Shown one piece after another: positions 9,133-18,034 of a stretch of DNA of 64,000 nucleotides (within the stretch, counting starts at the first letter, position 1; each line of letters starts with the position of its first letter). Below the pieces are notes generated by a model that was given only the letters and a program-made list of their open reading frames with translations, searched no databases and was not told where the DNA came from. Origin of the DNA: Firmicutes bacterium AM55-24TS (lineage in GTDB: Bacteria > Bacillota > Clostridia > UBA1381); contig QTVU01000005.1 of the NCBI GenBank assembly GCA_003460745.1, positions 56,742-120,741 of the forward strand. Direction: 5' to 3'. Position numbers and translations under genes: made by a program.

Positions 9133-10440
9133 TTAATCGTGAAGTTTACGGTTATCTATAACTCTCTTTGCCTTACCCTCACTTCTTGTGATGGTTTTCG
9201 GTTCAACAAGCGTTACCTTTGCGCCAAGTCCCAACGTACTGCGTAATTTTGCAACGATATTCTTTTCAATCGCCGCAACAGACTTAACATCATCAGAAAG
9301 CATGCCCTCCGACATTTCAACTTGTACTTCAAGAGTATCTGTGTTATTTTCTCTGCCGACAATAATCTGATAGTTAGGAGTAATATCGCCGCCGATTTTC
9401 AAAAGTACTTCTTCAATCTGTGACGGGAATACGTTTACACCTCTTATAATAAGCATATCGTCGGTTCTTCCTGCAGGTTTCTTCATTCTTACAAGTGTTC
9501 TTCCACATTCGCATTTTTCATAATCAAGTACGCACAAGTCACGCGTTCTGTAACGCATCATTGGCATACCCTCTTTTGTAATCGTTGTGAAAACAAGTTC
9601 ACCGAATGAACCCGGAGGAAGTACTTCTTCTGTATCAGGGTCGATAATTTCAGGAATAAACATATCTTCACAAACGTGCATACCATTTTGAGCAGAACAT
9701 TCATAAGATACACCAGGGCCTGTGATTTCGGTAAGTCCGTATACGTCATACGCCTTTATACCAAGCGACTGCTCAATCTGATGACGCATATCTTCCGTCC
9801 AAGGCTCTGCACCGAATATACCTGCTTTAAGACTAAGTTGGTCTTTAACGCCCATTTCGTTTATTGTTTCGCCAAGATACATTGCGTATGACGGAGTACA
9901 GCAAATGTGAGTTGCACCGAGTTCAATCATAAGTCTGATTTGTCTTTCGGTGTTACCCGATGATGTAGGGATTGTCATAGCACCGATTCTTTCAGAGCCG
10001 CCGTGTGCACCCAAACCGCCTGTGAACAAGCCGTAACCGTATGACACTTGAACAACCGAATTTTCATCGCCGCCTGCCGCCGCAATCTGTCTTGCCATAC
10101 AATCCGCCCACATATCAAGGTCGTTTCTTGTATAACCGGCTACAATCTGTCTGCCTGTTGTACCCGACGATGCGTGTATTCTTACAATATCCTTTTTGTC
10201 TGCCGCAAAAAGGTCAAACGGATAATAATCTCTCAAGTCCTGCTTTGTTGTAAAAGGCAACTTTGCAAGATCTTTAAGTTCTTTTATATCCTCAGGCTTT
10301 ACACCCTTTTTATCCATTCTTTCTCTGTACATCGGAACATTTTCATAAACATTCTTTACTTGTTTTTGGAGTCTTTCAAGCTGAAGTTTTTCAAGCTCGT
10401 TTCTGTCCATTGTTTCAATTTCCGGCTGATACATTCCCAT
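9133..10440 (-). CDS. paaK: Phenylacetate-CoA ligase
   Basis: A 435-residue member of the AMP-forming acyl-CoA synthetase superfamily, PaaK type. It interconverts an aryl acetate plus CoA and ATP with aryl-acetyl-CoA. Visible are the P-loop-like ASSGTTGRQIV (about 89-99), YGLTEITGPG (adenylate-binding core motif) and the hinge/C-domain MMRYRTRDL. ATG 10440 is preferred because TAAAGGAGATG sits 9 nt upstream; upstream in-frame codons run through the preceding small gene. Next to iorAB it most plausibly handles the aryl-acetyl-CoA made by IorAB, either conserving ATP during aromatic amino acid fermentation or activating aryl acetates for reductive carboxylation. Direction cannot be told from sequence. 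Confidence 0.92.
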   Translation of the reverse strand: MGMYQPEIETMDRNELEKLQLERLQKQVKNVYENVPMYRERMDKKGVKPEDIKELKDLAKLPFTTKQDLRDYYPFDLFAADKKDIVRIHASSGTTGRQIVAGYTRNDLDMWADCMARQIAAAGGDENSVVQVSYGYGLFTGGLGAHGGSERIGAMTIPTSSGNTERQIRLMIELGATHICCTPSYAMYLGETINEMGVKDQLSLKAGIFGAEPWTEDMRHQIEQSLGIKAYDVYGLTEITGPGVSYECSAQNGMHVCEDMFIPEIIDPDTEEVLPPGSFGELVFTTITKEGMPMMRYRTRDLCVLDYEKCECGRTLVRMKKPAGRTDDMLIIRGVNVFPSQIEEVLLKIGGDITPNYQIIVGRENNTDTLEVQVEMSEGMLSDDVKSVAAIEKNIVAKLRSTLGLGAKVTLVEPKTITRSEGKAKRVIDNRKLHD

Positions 10441-10454
10441 TGGGTACATCTCCT

Positions 10455-10577
10455 TTATTTTTTCTTTTTGTTTCTTATAAGCACTGTCGCTATAACAGCC
10501 CAAACAACAATGATTGCGACTGTCCAACCTATATAGACAGTAAATAAATCATGTAGAGTTTTAATCAATAATTGCAC
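10455..10577 (-). CDS. Unrecognised 40-residue single-span membrane protein between iorB and paaK
   Basis: This small gene fills the gap between iorB and paaK. It starts with GTG at 10577, six bases after AGGAG, and that RBS overlaps the iorB stop codon. Its own stop lies just before the paaK RBS, so translation is tightly coupled on both sides. The product has an amphipathic start (MQLLIKTLHDLF), one hydrophobic helix of about 21 residues (VYIGWTVAIIVVWAVIATVLI) and a basic tail RNKKKK, predicting N-out/C-in topology. I do not recognise a family. Length, RBS, spacing and typical transmembrane composition support it as a real gene; function is unknown. It could anchor or accompany a transporter or the soluble enzymes of the operon (speculation). 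Confidence 0.7.
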   Translation of the reverse strand: MQLLIKTLHDLFTVYIGWTVAIIVVWAVIATVLIRNKKKK

Positions 10578-10587
10578 TTTTTACTCC

Positions 10588-11148
10588 TTAAAGTTCATAT
10601 CCAAGTTCAAACGCTTTAATATTGACATCAAGGAATTTTTCCGGAACAGTTTCCTTTATAACGTCAATCCAAACATTTTTATCTACGTCCATACTCTTTG
10701 CCAAAAGTCCGATTAAAACTACGTTTACAGCCTTGATTGTACCTGCTTTTTCCGCAAGAGAAAGTGCGTCAACAGCCTGCAAATTAATCTTTGCACTAAG
10801 TTTTTCTTCAATATTTTCAGGATATTCCATAGCACCTGTGATTACAGGCATAGGATTCATTTTTTGAGTATTGGCAATCATCTTACCACCTTTTTTCAAA
10901 TAAGGTAAAGCACGCATAGCCTCAAGCATTTCAAACGCCAAAATCAAATCCGCCTCACCGCGGTCTATAATAGGTGAATAAACCTTATCACCGTACTTTA
11001 CATATGTAACAACACTACCGCCGCGTTGGCTCATACCGTGAACCTCGCTGACTTTAACGTCATAACCCTCTTTAATTGCAACCTTACCAAGTATACGGCT
11101 TGCAAGAAGTGTACCTTGTCCGCCGACACCGACTATCATTATGTTCAT
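10588..11148 (-). CDS. iorB: Indolepyruvate:ferredoxin oxidoreductase, beta subunit
   Basis: A 186-residue gamma-type 2-oxoacid:ferredoxin oxidoreductase domain, the small subunit of IorAB, which oxidatively decarboxylates aryl pyruvates (indole-, phenyl- or hydroxyphenylpyruvate) with CoA and ferredoxin. Family motifs are IMIVGVGGQGTLLASRIL at the start and SEVHGMSQRGGSVVTYVKYG. The ATG at 11148 is chosen because it directly begins MNIMIVGVGGQG and lies one base after the iorA stop; longer frames would run far into iorA. The tight junction indicates translational coupling with the alpha subunit. Confidence 0.93.
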   Translation of the reverse strand: MNIMIVGVGGQGTLLASRILGKVAIKEGYDVKVSEVHGMSQRGGSVVTYVKYGDKVYSPIIDRGEADLILAFEMLEAMRALPYLKKGGKMIANTQKMNPMPVITGAMEYPENIEEKLSAKINLQAVDALSLAEKAGTIKAVNVVLIGLLAKSMDVDKNVWIDVIKETVPEKFLDVNIKAFELGYEL

Positions 11149-11149
11149 T

Positions 11150-12895
11150 CTACTTTTCCTCCTTTTCAATCGCACCAAACGGACAGACATTTGTACATAG
11201 TCCGCAGCCGTTACACTGTGTTGTGTCAATCTTAACAGTATCGCCGTCTAATGAAATTGCAGGACAGCCGAGTTTCATACACATCTTACACTTCTTACAC
11301 TTGTCTGTGATGTGACAGTGACCCGAATACTTTTTACGCATATTCGGAAGAAGTGCGCAAGGTCTTTGTGCGATAATAACCGAAGGTTCTTCTCTTTCAA
11401 CTTCTTCTTTTACGACCTTTTCAAAATTCTTTACGTCAAACGGGTCTGCAACGACAACGTGTTCAATACCGATTGACTTGCAAAGTGTTATCAAATTAAC
11501 TTGCTTTGTTTCTTCCTTACGGATTGTGTAACCTGTTGTAGGGTTATCCTGGTGACCTGTCATACCTGTGATTGAGTTGTCAAGAATTATAACAGTATTG
11601 TTACCCTTGTTGTATACAATGTCAACAAGACCTGTAATACCGGAGTGCATAAATGTTGAATCACCGATTACAGATACAAGCTTTTTATTAAATTCAGCAC
11701 CTCTTGCTTTTGCCATACCGTGTGCGGCACTGATTGAAGCACCCATACAAATTGTTGTGTCAACGCTTTGCAGAGGAGGTGTTGCACCAAGTGTATAACA
11801 TCCTATATCACCCGAAACAACAAGACCGAGTTTCTTTAGTACATAGAATGTACCTCTGTGCGGACAACCTGCACACATTACAGGAGGACGAACAGGTGTA
11901 GGCTCATCTATAACGTCAAATTCAGGTGCGTCTATACCCAAAACAGCTTTCTTAATCATTGACGGTGTATATTCGCCTTGAAGTGTAAATACGTCCTTGC
12001 CTATTACATCAACTCCGACGCTCTTACAGAAATCTTCGATAACAGGGTCAAGTTCTTCGATAACGAAAACTTTATCATACTTTGACGCAAATTCTTTTAT
12101 CTTCTTTTCAGGTAGCGGATAAACTATACCGATTTTCAAATAATCAGCCTTATCGCCAAGTGCTTCTTTTGCATACATATATGCGATACCGCCTGCGATA
12201 ATACCGATTTTTGAGCCGTTTTCTTCAACTCTGTTAAGAGGTGATGTTTCAGCCATTTCCTTTAGTGCGTTTATTCTGTCCTCAACGACAACGTGACGCT
12301 TTATCGCATTACCCGGCATCATTACATACTTCTGCGGATTTTTCTCGTAATCCTTTAATGCAACTTCCTGCTTTTCTTCTTCCTCAACAAGACTCTGTGA
12401 ATGAGAAACTCTTGTTGAAAGTCTTAAAAATACAGGTGTATCGTATTTTTCGGAAAGTTCATATGCAGTCTTTGTGAACTCCTTACATTCTCCGCTGTCA
12501 GACGGCTCTAACATAAGTATTTTAGATGCCTTTGCATAGTGACGTGAATCCTGTTCATTCTGTGATGAGTGCATACCTTGGTCATCGGCAACGCACAATA
12601 CAAGACCGCCGTTTACTCCTGTATAGCTTGCAGTGAAAACAGGGTCAGCCATTACGTTAAGTCCGACGTGCTTCATACAAGACATACTTCTTGCACCGGC
12701 GATTGACGCACCGATTGCAACTTCTGCCGCAACCTTTTCATTCGGCGCCCATTCAACGTATATATCGTCATATTTAACTATATTTTCTGTAATCTCGGTA
12801 CTCGGTGTGCCGGGATATGAGGAAACAACGCTTACACCGGCCTCATATGCACCGCGTGCAACCGCTTCATTTCCAAGCATTAACTTTTTCATCAT
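11150..12895 (-). CDS. iorA: Indolepyruvate:ferredoxin oxidoreductase, alpha subunit
   Basis: A 581-residue catalytic subunit, the usual length for IorA. The N-terminal pyrimidine-binding domain (SSYPGTPSTEITENI, residues 24-38) is followed by the TPP-binding domain (CAGCPHRGTFY about 350, GDIGCYTLG, and VIGDSTFMHSGI). The C-terminus carries a bacterial 2x[4Fe-4S] ferredoxin domain: CKKCKMCMKLGCP and CNGCGLCTNVCP, with all eight cysteines present. It transfers electrons to ferredoxin and makes aryl-acetyl-CoA. It is the first gene of the five-gene operon, with GAGGAGG 5 nt before the first of two adjacent ATG codons and a consensus-like promoter just upstream. Confidence 0.95.
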   Translation of the reverse strand: MMKKLMLGNEAVARGAYEAGVSVVSSYPGTPSTEITENIVKYDDIYVEWAPNEKVAAEVAIGASIAGARSMSCMKHVGLNVMADPVFTASYTGVNGGLVLCVADDQGMHSSQNEQDSRHYAKASKILMLEPSDSGECKEFTKTAYELSEKYDTPVFLRLSTRVSHSQSLVEEEEKQEVALKDYEKNPQKYVMMPGNAIKRHVVVEDRINALKEMAETSPLNRVEENGSKIGIIAGGIAYMYAKEALGDKADYLKIGIVYPLPEKKIKEFASKYDKVFVIEELDPVIEDFCKSVGVDVIGKDVFTLQGEYTPSMIKKAVLGIDAPEFDVIDEPTPVRPPVMCAGCPHRGTFYVLKKLGLVVSGDIGCYTLGATPPLQSVDTTICMGASISAAHGMAKARGAEFNKKLVSVIGDSTFMHSGITGLVDIVYNKGNNTVIILDNSITGMTGHQDNPTTGYTIRKEETKQVNLITLCKSIGIEHVVVADPFDVKNFEKVVKEEVEREEPSVIIAQRPCALLPNMRKKYSGHCHITDKCKKCKMCMKLGCPAISLDGDTVKIDTTQCNGCGLCTNVCPFGAIEKEEK

Positions 12896-12927
12896 GTAAT
12901 CCTCCTCGTTATTTAACCATTATTATA

Positions 12928-12956
12928 ATTTTAACAAAATTCGCCTCTATCGTCAA
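12928..12956 (-). promoter_or_regulatory. Promoter of the iorA operon
   Basis: On the minus strand TTGACG, 17 bp, TAAAAT, placed 33 bp before the iorA ATG. Confidence 0.7.
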
Positions 12957-12986
12957 GTACATTGTAGAAAAAAGCAACAAAATATA

Positions 12987-14249
12987 TTATACAACTTGAT
13001 GTGCAATTATATATCCTACAACATATATTCCGAACAAAACTGCGGATATTGCCAGAGCGATAAAATCCAAACCGCGTCTTTTTCTGCAAAAGTTCGCCAC
13101 TTCAAAATATATCGGGAACATACAAAGCAAAAATCGACTCAAATTAAGTGATCCGCCTAAGTTATATGCAAAATATGTAAGCATAAACACCAAATACATT
13201 AATCGTATTTTCCTTGAAGTGAGAACAATCATAACAACTGCCAAAATTGCACTCACAAGCCATATCATAAACAATGACCTGTTTTCTGTTATAGGAAACG
13301 TTTTCGAAAACATCATATGCAGTGTGCTTCCGAAAAATTGAAACTCCTCATTTTGAGAGTTCGTAAACGGATTGCCCGCCGTGATATAATTAATCAGAAA
13401 ATACATAACTACACCGCCAAGCATTATGAGTGACGGCAAAAAAGATATTATTTCACGTCCTATTTCTTTAAATCTTTTTTCTTTTATCATTTCAAAAATC
13501 TTACTTGTACCAAGCCATTCAACCACTGCCGGAACAATCATCAAAATGCTAAACGAACGCATAAGAGCAGCAACAATGCCCAAAATTCCGACTGCGAGCC
13601 AATTATGCTTACGTATCGCATAAAATATTGCAACGGTTGTCAAGAAAAATCGACTTTCCGGTGCCACCGCACCAAAGACAAAATTAATAGGTGATAAAGA
13701 TAACAGGATAATGCTCAACATTGCAGTTTTTCTGCTATAATCCATAAGCAGAAGTTTATACAATATCACACACCCGATACCGTAGTACAAATACGATACA
13801 ATCAACTCGCTTAAAACGTAATTCAAACAAACAACATTAAAAATTCTGACTATCCAATAGTGCAAGGAAAGAAACATTAGCCACTTAGATTTACCGTCCA
13901 TCATTGTCCATGCATATCCGTTTTCGGTCATATCGATATAATGCGGACCGTCCCACAAGTTCCAATTATTCAAAAATTCAAACAACGGAGTAATTTTAGT
14001 ATGTTGAAGCAATCCATATACAAGCCATGAAAACAACAGTACGGCAATTCTAAATAAAAATGCTATACCGAATATTTTTATACATTGCTTAATTCCTATA
14101 TTTGTTTCTCTTTCATCAGAAATACTGTATGTACAGACTTTTTTACAAAAACCGTTCTGCAACGATACTCCGCTTTCATTTATCAATCGCAAAGCAAATA
14201 CTCCCACTGCTGCAAAATACAATGTACTGACAATTATACTATATATCAT
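12987..14249 (-). CDS. PIG-V-like integral membrane mannosyltransferase family protein
   Basis: A 420-residue protein with many hydrophobic helices (about 9-11, from residue 3 to 418) and the luminal/extracytoplasmic motif NLWDGPHYIDMTENGY (about 95-110), which matches the 'WDGxHYxxIAxxGY' signature of PIG-V/COG5542 glycosyltransferases. Family members use polyprenyl-phosphate sugars; the bacterial acceptors are mostly unknown. It stands alone with its own promoter, between the iorA promoter and the ABC exporter terminator. The final residues end close to the iorA promoter with no clear terminator between, so read-through into iorA is possible. Substrate is not predicted. Confidence 0.75.
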   Translation of the reverse strand: MIYSIIVSTLYFAAVGVFALRLINESGVSLQNGFCKKVCTYSISDERETNIGIKQCIKIFGIAFLFRIAVLLFSWLVYGLLQHTKITPLFEFLNNWNLWDGPHYIDMTENGYAWTMMDGKSKWLMFLSLHYWIVRIFNVVCLNYVLSELIVSYLYYGIGCVILYKLLLMDYSRKTAMLSIILLSLSPINFVFGAVAPESRFFLTTVAIFYAIRKHNWLAVGILGIVAALMRSFSILMIVPAVVEWLGTSKIFEMIKEKRFKEIGREIISFLPSLIMLGGVVMYFLINYITAGNPFTNSQNEEFQFFGSTLHMMFSKTFPITENRSLFMIWLVSAILAVVMIVLTSRKIRLMYLVFMLTYFAYNLGGSLNLSRFLLCMFPIYFEVANFCRKRRGLDFIALAISAVLFGIYVVGYIIAHQVV

Positions 14250-14271
14250 AATTTCAACCCCTTTTTATTAT

Positions 14272-14300
14272 ATTTTAACAAATTCTCCCTTCATCGTCAA
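14272..14300 (-). promoter_or_regulatory. Promoter of the PIG-V-like gene
   Basis: Minus strand TTGACG, 17 bp, TAAAAT, 23 bp before the start codon. It strongly resembles the iorA promoter across the spacer (a/gggcg/agaaTTTTGT-like), so the two may share a regulator or an ancestor. Confidence 0.65.
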
Positions 14301-14321
14301 GTATACCTCTGTTTTTTTGCA

Positions 14322-14356
14322 CAAAAATACCCATTTGCATTAAACAAATGGGTATC
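14322..14356 (-). terminator. Terminator of the marR-ABC operon
   Basis: Perfect 11-bp arms ATACCCATTTG/CAAATGGGTAT with a minus-strand T run, 28 bp after the second ABC gene. Confidence 0.88.
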
Positions 14357-14383
14357 AGTTCGGATTTTTCACGTTTCAAACAA

Positions 14384-16255
14384 TCATTCAAGTTCAAATG
14401 CACCTGTGTAAAGTTGATAATACTTACCTTTTTGCGCAATAAGCTGTTCGTGATTACCGCGTTCGATAATTCTTCCGAGTTCAAGCACCATAATTACATC
14501 TGAATTTCTTACCGTTGAAAGTCTGTGTGCGATAACAAATACTGTACGTCCCGTCATAAGTGCGTCCATACCTCTTTGAACTATTGCCTCTGTTCTTGTA
14601 TCAATACTTGAAGTTGCTTCGTCAAGTATCATTACAGGCGGATCTGCAACCGCCGCTCTTGCGATTGACAAAAGCTGTCTTTGACCTTGCGACAAGCTGC
14701 CTCCGTCACCAGAAATAACTGTATCATATCCGTCAGGCAACATATTTATAAATTCGTCTGCATTCGCAAGTCTTGCCGCCGCATAAACTTCTTCGTCCGT
14801 TGCGTCAAGATTACCGTATCGGATATTTTCCTTAATTGTACCTGTAAACAAGTTTGTATCCTGTAAAACGATACCGAGCGAACGTCTTAAATCTTTCTTT
14901 TTGATACGGTTAATATTAATTCCGTCATAAGTTATCGTACCGTCGGCAATATCATAGAAACGATTTATAAGATTGGTAATCGTAGTCTTACCCGCACCTG
15001 TCGCACCGACAAACGCAACCTTTTCGCCGTGGTCGGCATACAATGTTATATCGTGAAGTACGATTTTTTCGGGATTATATCCGAAATCAACATCAAAGAA
15101 TTTAACTTCACCCGTAAGACGTGTATATTTAACACTGCCGTCCTTTTGAACTTCTTTCCAAGCCCACATATATGTCTTTTCTTCCGTTTCAACTATATTG
15201 TCGTTTCTGTCGTACTTAACATTGACAAGTGTAACATCGCCGTTGTCCTGTTCAACTTCTTCATCCATAAGATTGAATATTCTTTCCGCTCCGGCAAGTG
15301 CCATAACGATTGAGTTAAGCTGTTGCGATATTTGGTTTATCGGCATTGTAAATGATTTTGAAAGTTGCAAAAATGACGCTATAACGCCAAGTGTAAGTCC
15401 CGCAACACCGTTTAGTGCAAGTGCACCGCCGATAATAGCTATAAGCACATACTGCAAGTTACCCAAATTAGCCATAATCGGCATTAGGATATTTGCGTAT
15501 TTATTAGCCTCGGTTGCGTTTTCACAAAGTTCTTCGTTAATCTTATCAAAATCTTCTTTTGAATGTTCTTCGTGACAGAACACCTTAACGACCTTCTGAC
15601 CGTTAATCATTTCTTCGATATAACCGTTTACCTTACCGATTGACTGCTGTTGTTTTATAAAAAATCTTCCGCTCGCTCCGGCAATTTTCTTTGTTACAAA
15701 CATCATACAAGTTGCAAACAACAACACAAATATTGCAAGATAAACATTTGATATAAACATTGCAACAACTACCGATATAATCGTGACTGCCGATGAAAAC
15801 ATCTGCGGAATACTTTGTGCCATCATCTGTCTTAGAGTATCTGTATCGTTTGTGTAGTAACTCATTATATCGCCGTGAGTATGTGTATCGAAATATTTAA
15901 TTGGCAATTTCTGCATATGAGCAAACATATCGTCACGAATTTTCTTTAGCACACCCTGTGCGATTGATACCATTGTTCTGTTATAAAATAATGTAGCAAG
16001 TATTCCCGCTACATACACAATACCCATTACGCAGATTGCTTTAAGCAAGCCCGTGAATACAGGGTTTGTACTGCCCAAAAGCGGTGTTATATAGTCGTCG
16101 ATAAGTGTACCGATAAACATAGAGCCGGCAACGTTTGCAACGGCACTCAGCAATATACATATCAATACAAAGATAAATCTGAATTTGTATTCCTTCATAT
16201 ACGAAAGAATACGTTTGATTGTCTTACCGGTATTTTGTGCACCGTGTTTATTCAT
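14384..16255 (-). CDS. ABC exporter subunit with canonical ATP site (TM288/BmrD type)
   Basis: A 623-residue half-transporter: six-helix exporter domain (about 25-320) then nucleotide-binding domain. Walker A is GATGAGKTT, Walker B MILDEATSSID with the catalytic Glu, and the signature is LSQGQ rather than LSGGQ. About 40 extra residues between the two domains (from VTLVNVKYDRN to VKYTRLTGEV) are unusual and may form a linker hairpin. The start at 16255 (ATG AAT AAA) has GGAGG 8 nt upstream and overlaps the stop of the partner gene by 8 nt; the longer GTG start lacks this spacing. It forms a heterodimer with the upstream gene; heterodimeric exporters of this kind export drugs or lipids, and the substrate here is unknown. 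Confidence 0.92.
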   Translation of the reverse strand: MNKHGAQNTGKTIKRILSYMKEYKFRFIFVLICILLSAVANVAGSMFIGTLIDDYITPLLGSTNPVFTGLLKAICVMGIVYVAGILATLFYNRTMVSIAQGVLKKIRDDMFAHMQKLPIKYFDTHTHGDIMSYYTNDTDTLRQMMAQSIPQMFSSAVTIISVVVAMFISNVYLAIFVLLFATCMMFVTKKIAGASGRFFIKQQQSIGKVNGYIEEMINGQKVVKVFCHEEHSKEDFDKINEELCENATEANKYANILMPIMANLGNLQYVLIAIIGGALALNGVAGLTLGVIASFLQLSKSFTMPINQISQQLNSIVMALAGAERIFNLMDEEVEQDNGDVTLVNVKYDRNDNIVETEEKTYMWAWKEVQKDGSVKYTRLTGEVKFFDVDFGYNPEKIVLHDITLYADHGEKVAFVGATGAGKTTITNLINRFYDIADGTITYDGININRIKKKDLRRSLGIVLQDTNLFTGTIKENIRYGNLDATDEEVYAAARLANADEFINMLPDGYDTVISGDGGSLSQGQRQLLSIARAAVADPPVMILDEATSSIDTRTEAIVQRGMDALMTGRTVFVIAHRLSTVRNSDVIMVLELGRIIERGNHEQLIAQKGKYYQLYTGAFELE

Positions 16256-17981
16256 CGTCACCGCCTCCTTTCACCTGTGAATTATATACTTCCCTATATA
16301 TTTCGTTGTTCTTCAAAAGTTCTTCATGAGTACCTATTCCGTTTATTTCACCGTTATCCATAACAATTATCTTATCTGCGTCTTCGACAGATGAAATTCT
16401 CTGTGCAATAATAATCTTTGTCGTGTTCGGTATTTCTTCACGGAACGCACGTCTGATACTTGCATCTGTCTTTGTATCAACCGCACTTGTACTGTCGTCC
16501 AAAATAAGGATTTTCGGTTTCTTTAACAACGCTCTTGCGATACAAAGTCTTTGTTTCTGACCGCCGGATACATTTGAACCGCCCTGTTCGATATAAGTAT
16601 CATACTTATCAGGGAATGTCTGAATAAATTCATCGGCTTGTGCAAGCTTACATACTCTTTCGATTTCTTCATCTGTTGCGTGGTCATTACCCCAACGCAA
16701 GTTTTCTTTGATTGTTCCGGAGAACAACACATTTTTCTGAAGTACCATTGCAACCTCGTCACGCAATGACTCAATATCGTATTCCTTTACATTTCTGTCA
16801 CCGACAATCACTTCACCGTCGGTTGTATCGTAAAGTCTTGGGATAAGCTGTACAAGGCTTGACTTTGAACTTCCCGTACCGCCTATAATTCCGACAGTTT
16901 CACCCGATTTAATATCAAGATTTATACTCTTAAGACAGAGTTTTCTCTTTTTCTTTGAATATCCGAAGTTTACATTTCTGAATGAAATATCGCCGTTTTT
17001 AATTTCATATACAGGATTTTCAGGATTTGTAAGATCGCTCTTTTCGTCAAGTATTTCGACGATTCTTTCAGATGACGCTCTTGCCATTGTAATCATTACG
17101 AACACCATTGAAAGCATCATAAGGTTCATAAGAATTTGCATTGTATATGCAATAAGGCTTGTAAGCTCACCTGTTGTCATAGTTGACGCAACGATAAGCT
17201 TTGCACCGAACCACGATATGAAAAGCATACAGCCGTATGCCGCGAACTGCATAAGCGGTGCGTTAAATGCCAAAAGTTTTTCGGCTTTTACAAAGTCATC
17301 GTATATATCTTCAGAAACGTTTTTAAATTTCTTTTCTTCGAAATCTTCTCTTACAAATGATTTAACAACTCTTATACCTCTCAAATTTTCCTGTACAACG
17401 TTGTTAAGTTTATCGTATATCTTGAATACTCGTTCAAATATCGGGTGTGCGTGAGTCATTATAAAATACAATCCGCCGCCCAAAACAGGAATTGCAAGCA
17501 AGAATACAAGTGAAAGTTTATGATTTATACCAAATGCCATAATAAGCGAGAATATAATCATTATCGGACCTCTTACCGCAATTCTGACTATCATCTGATA
17601 TGCATTTTGTACGTTTGTTATATCAGTTGTAAGTCTTGTTACGATACTTGATGCAGAGAATTTATCAATATTTGAAAATGAGAAGTTCTGTACATTATAG
17701 AACATATCCTTTCTCAAATTCTTCGCAAAACCTGCCGATGCACTCGCCGCAAATTTACCCGACAATGCACCAAAAACCAATGAAATTACACACGAAATTG
17801 CAAGGGCGATACCTATTTTCAATATGTAATTCATATTTCCCGCGTCAATACCCTTGTCAATAAGCATAGCCATAAGAAGCGGTATTACAACTTCCATAAC
17901 GACTTCAAGAGTTACAAAAATCGGTGCAAGAATCGAATCACGTTTATACTCTCTTACACTTTTTAATAATGTCTTTATCAT
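16248..17981 (-). CDS. ABC exporter subunit with degenerate catalytic site (TM287/BmrC type)
   Basis: A 577-residue half-transporter with an N-terminal six-helix domain (15-310) and a C-terminal ATPase domain. Walker A reads GGTGSSKSS, the signature NVSGGQKQRL is canonical, and Walker B is ILILDDSTSAVD, with Asp where the catalytic Glu belongs. In heterodimeric exporters this substitution marks the degenerate ATP site, as in Thermotoga TM287/288, whose first subunit has about the same length. The canonical signature of this subunit completes the active site of the partner. The gene follows marR by 53 bp, with a copy of the MarR-type operator between them. Confidence 0.92.
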   Translation of the reverse strand: MIKTLLKSVREYKRDSILAPIFVTLEVVMEVVIPLLMAMLIDKGIDAGNMNYILKIGIALAISCVISLVFGALSGKFAASASAGFAKNLRKDMFYNVQNFSFSNIDKFSASSIVTRLTTDITNVQNAYQMIVRIAVRGPIMIIFSLIMAFGINHKLSLVFLLAIPVLGGGLYFIMTHAHPIFERVFKIYDKLNNVVQENLRGIRVVKSFVREDFEEKKFKNVSEDIYDDFVKAEKLLAFNAPLMQFAAYGCMLFISWFGAKLIVASTMTTGELTSLIAYTMQILMNLMMLSMVFVMITMARASSERIVEILDEKSDLTNPENPVYEIKNGDISFRNVNFGYSKKKRKLCLKSINLDIKSGETVGIIGGTGSSKSSLVQLIPRLYDTTDGEVIVGDRNVKEYDIESLRDEVAMVLQKNVLFSGTIKENLRWGNDHATDEEIERVCKLAQADEFIQTFPDKYDTYIEQGGSNVSGGQKQRLCIARALLKKPKILILDDSTSAVDTKTDASIRRAFREEIPNTTKIIIAQRISSVEDADKIIVMDNGEINGIGTHEELLKNNEIYREVYNSQVKGGGDDE

Positions 17982-18002
17982 CTAATTCCTCCTTTAAAAA
18001 TG

Positions 18003-18019
18003 TAGTACGCTACATATTA
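18003..18019. promoter_or_regulatory. MarR operator copy in front of the ABC genes
   Basis: TAGTACGCTACATATTA at 18003-18019 is an exact 17-bp copy of the sequence at the marR promoter (18526-18542). It lies in the short gap between marR and the first ABC gene. Confidence 0.6.
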
Positions 18020-18034
18020 AGGTAAAAATATACC

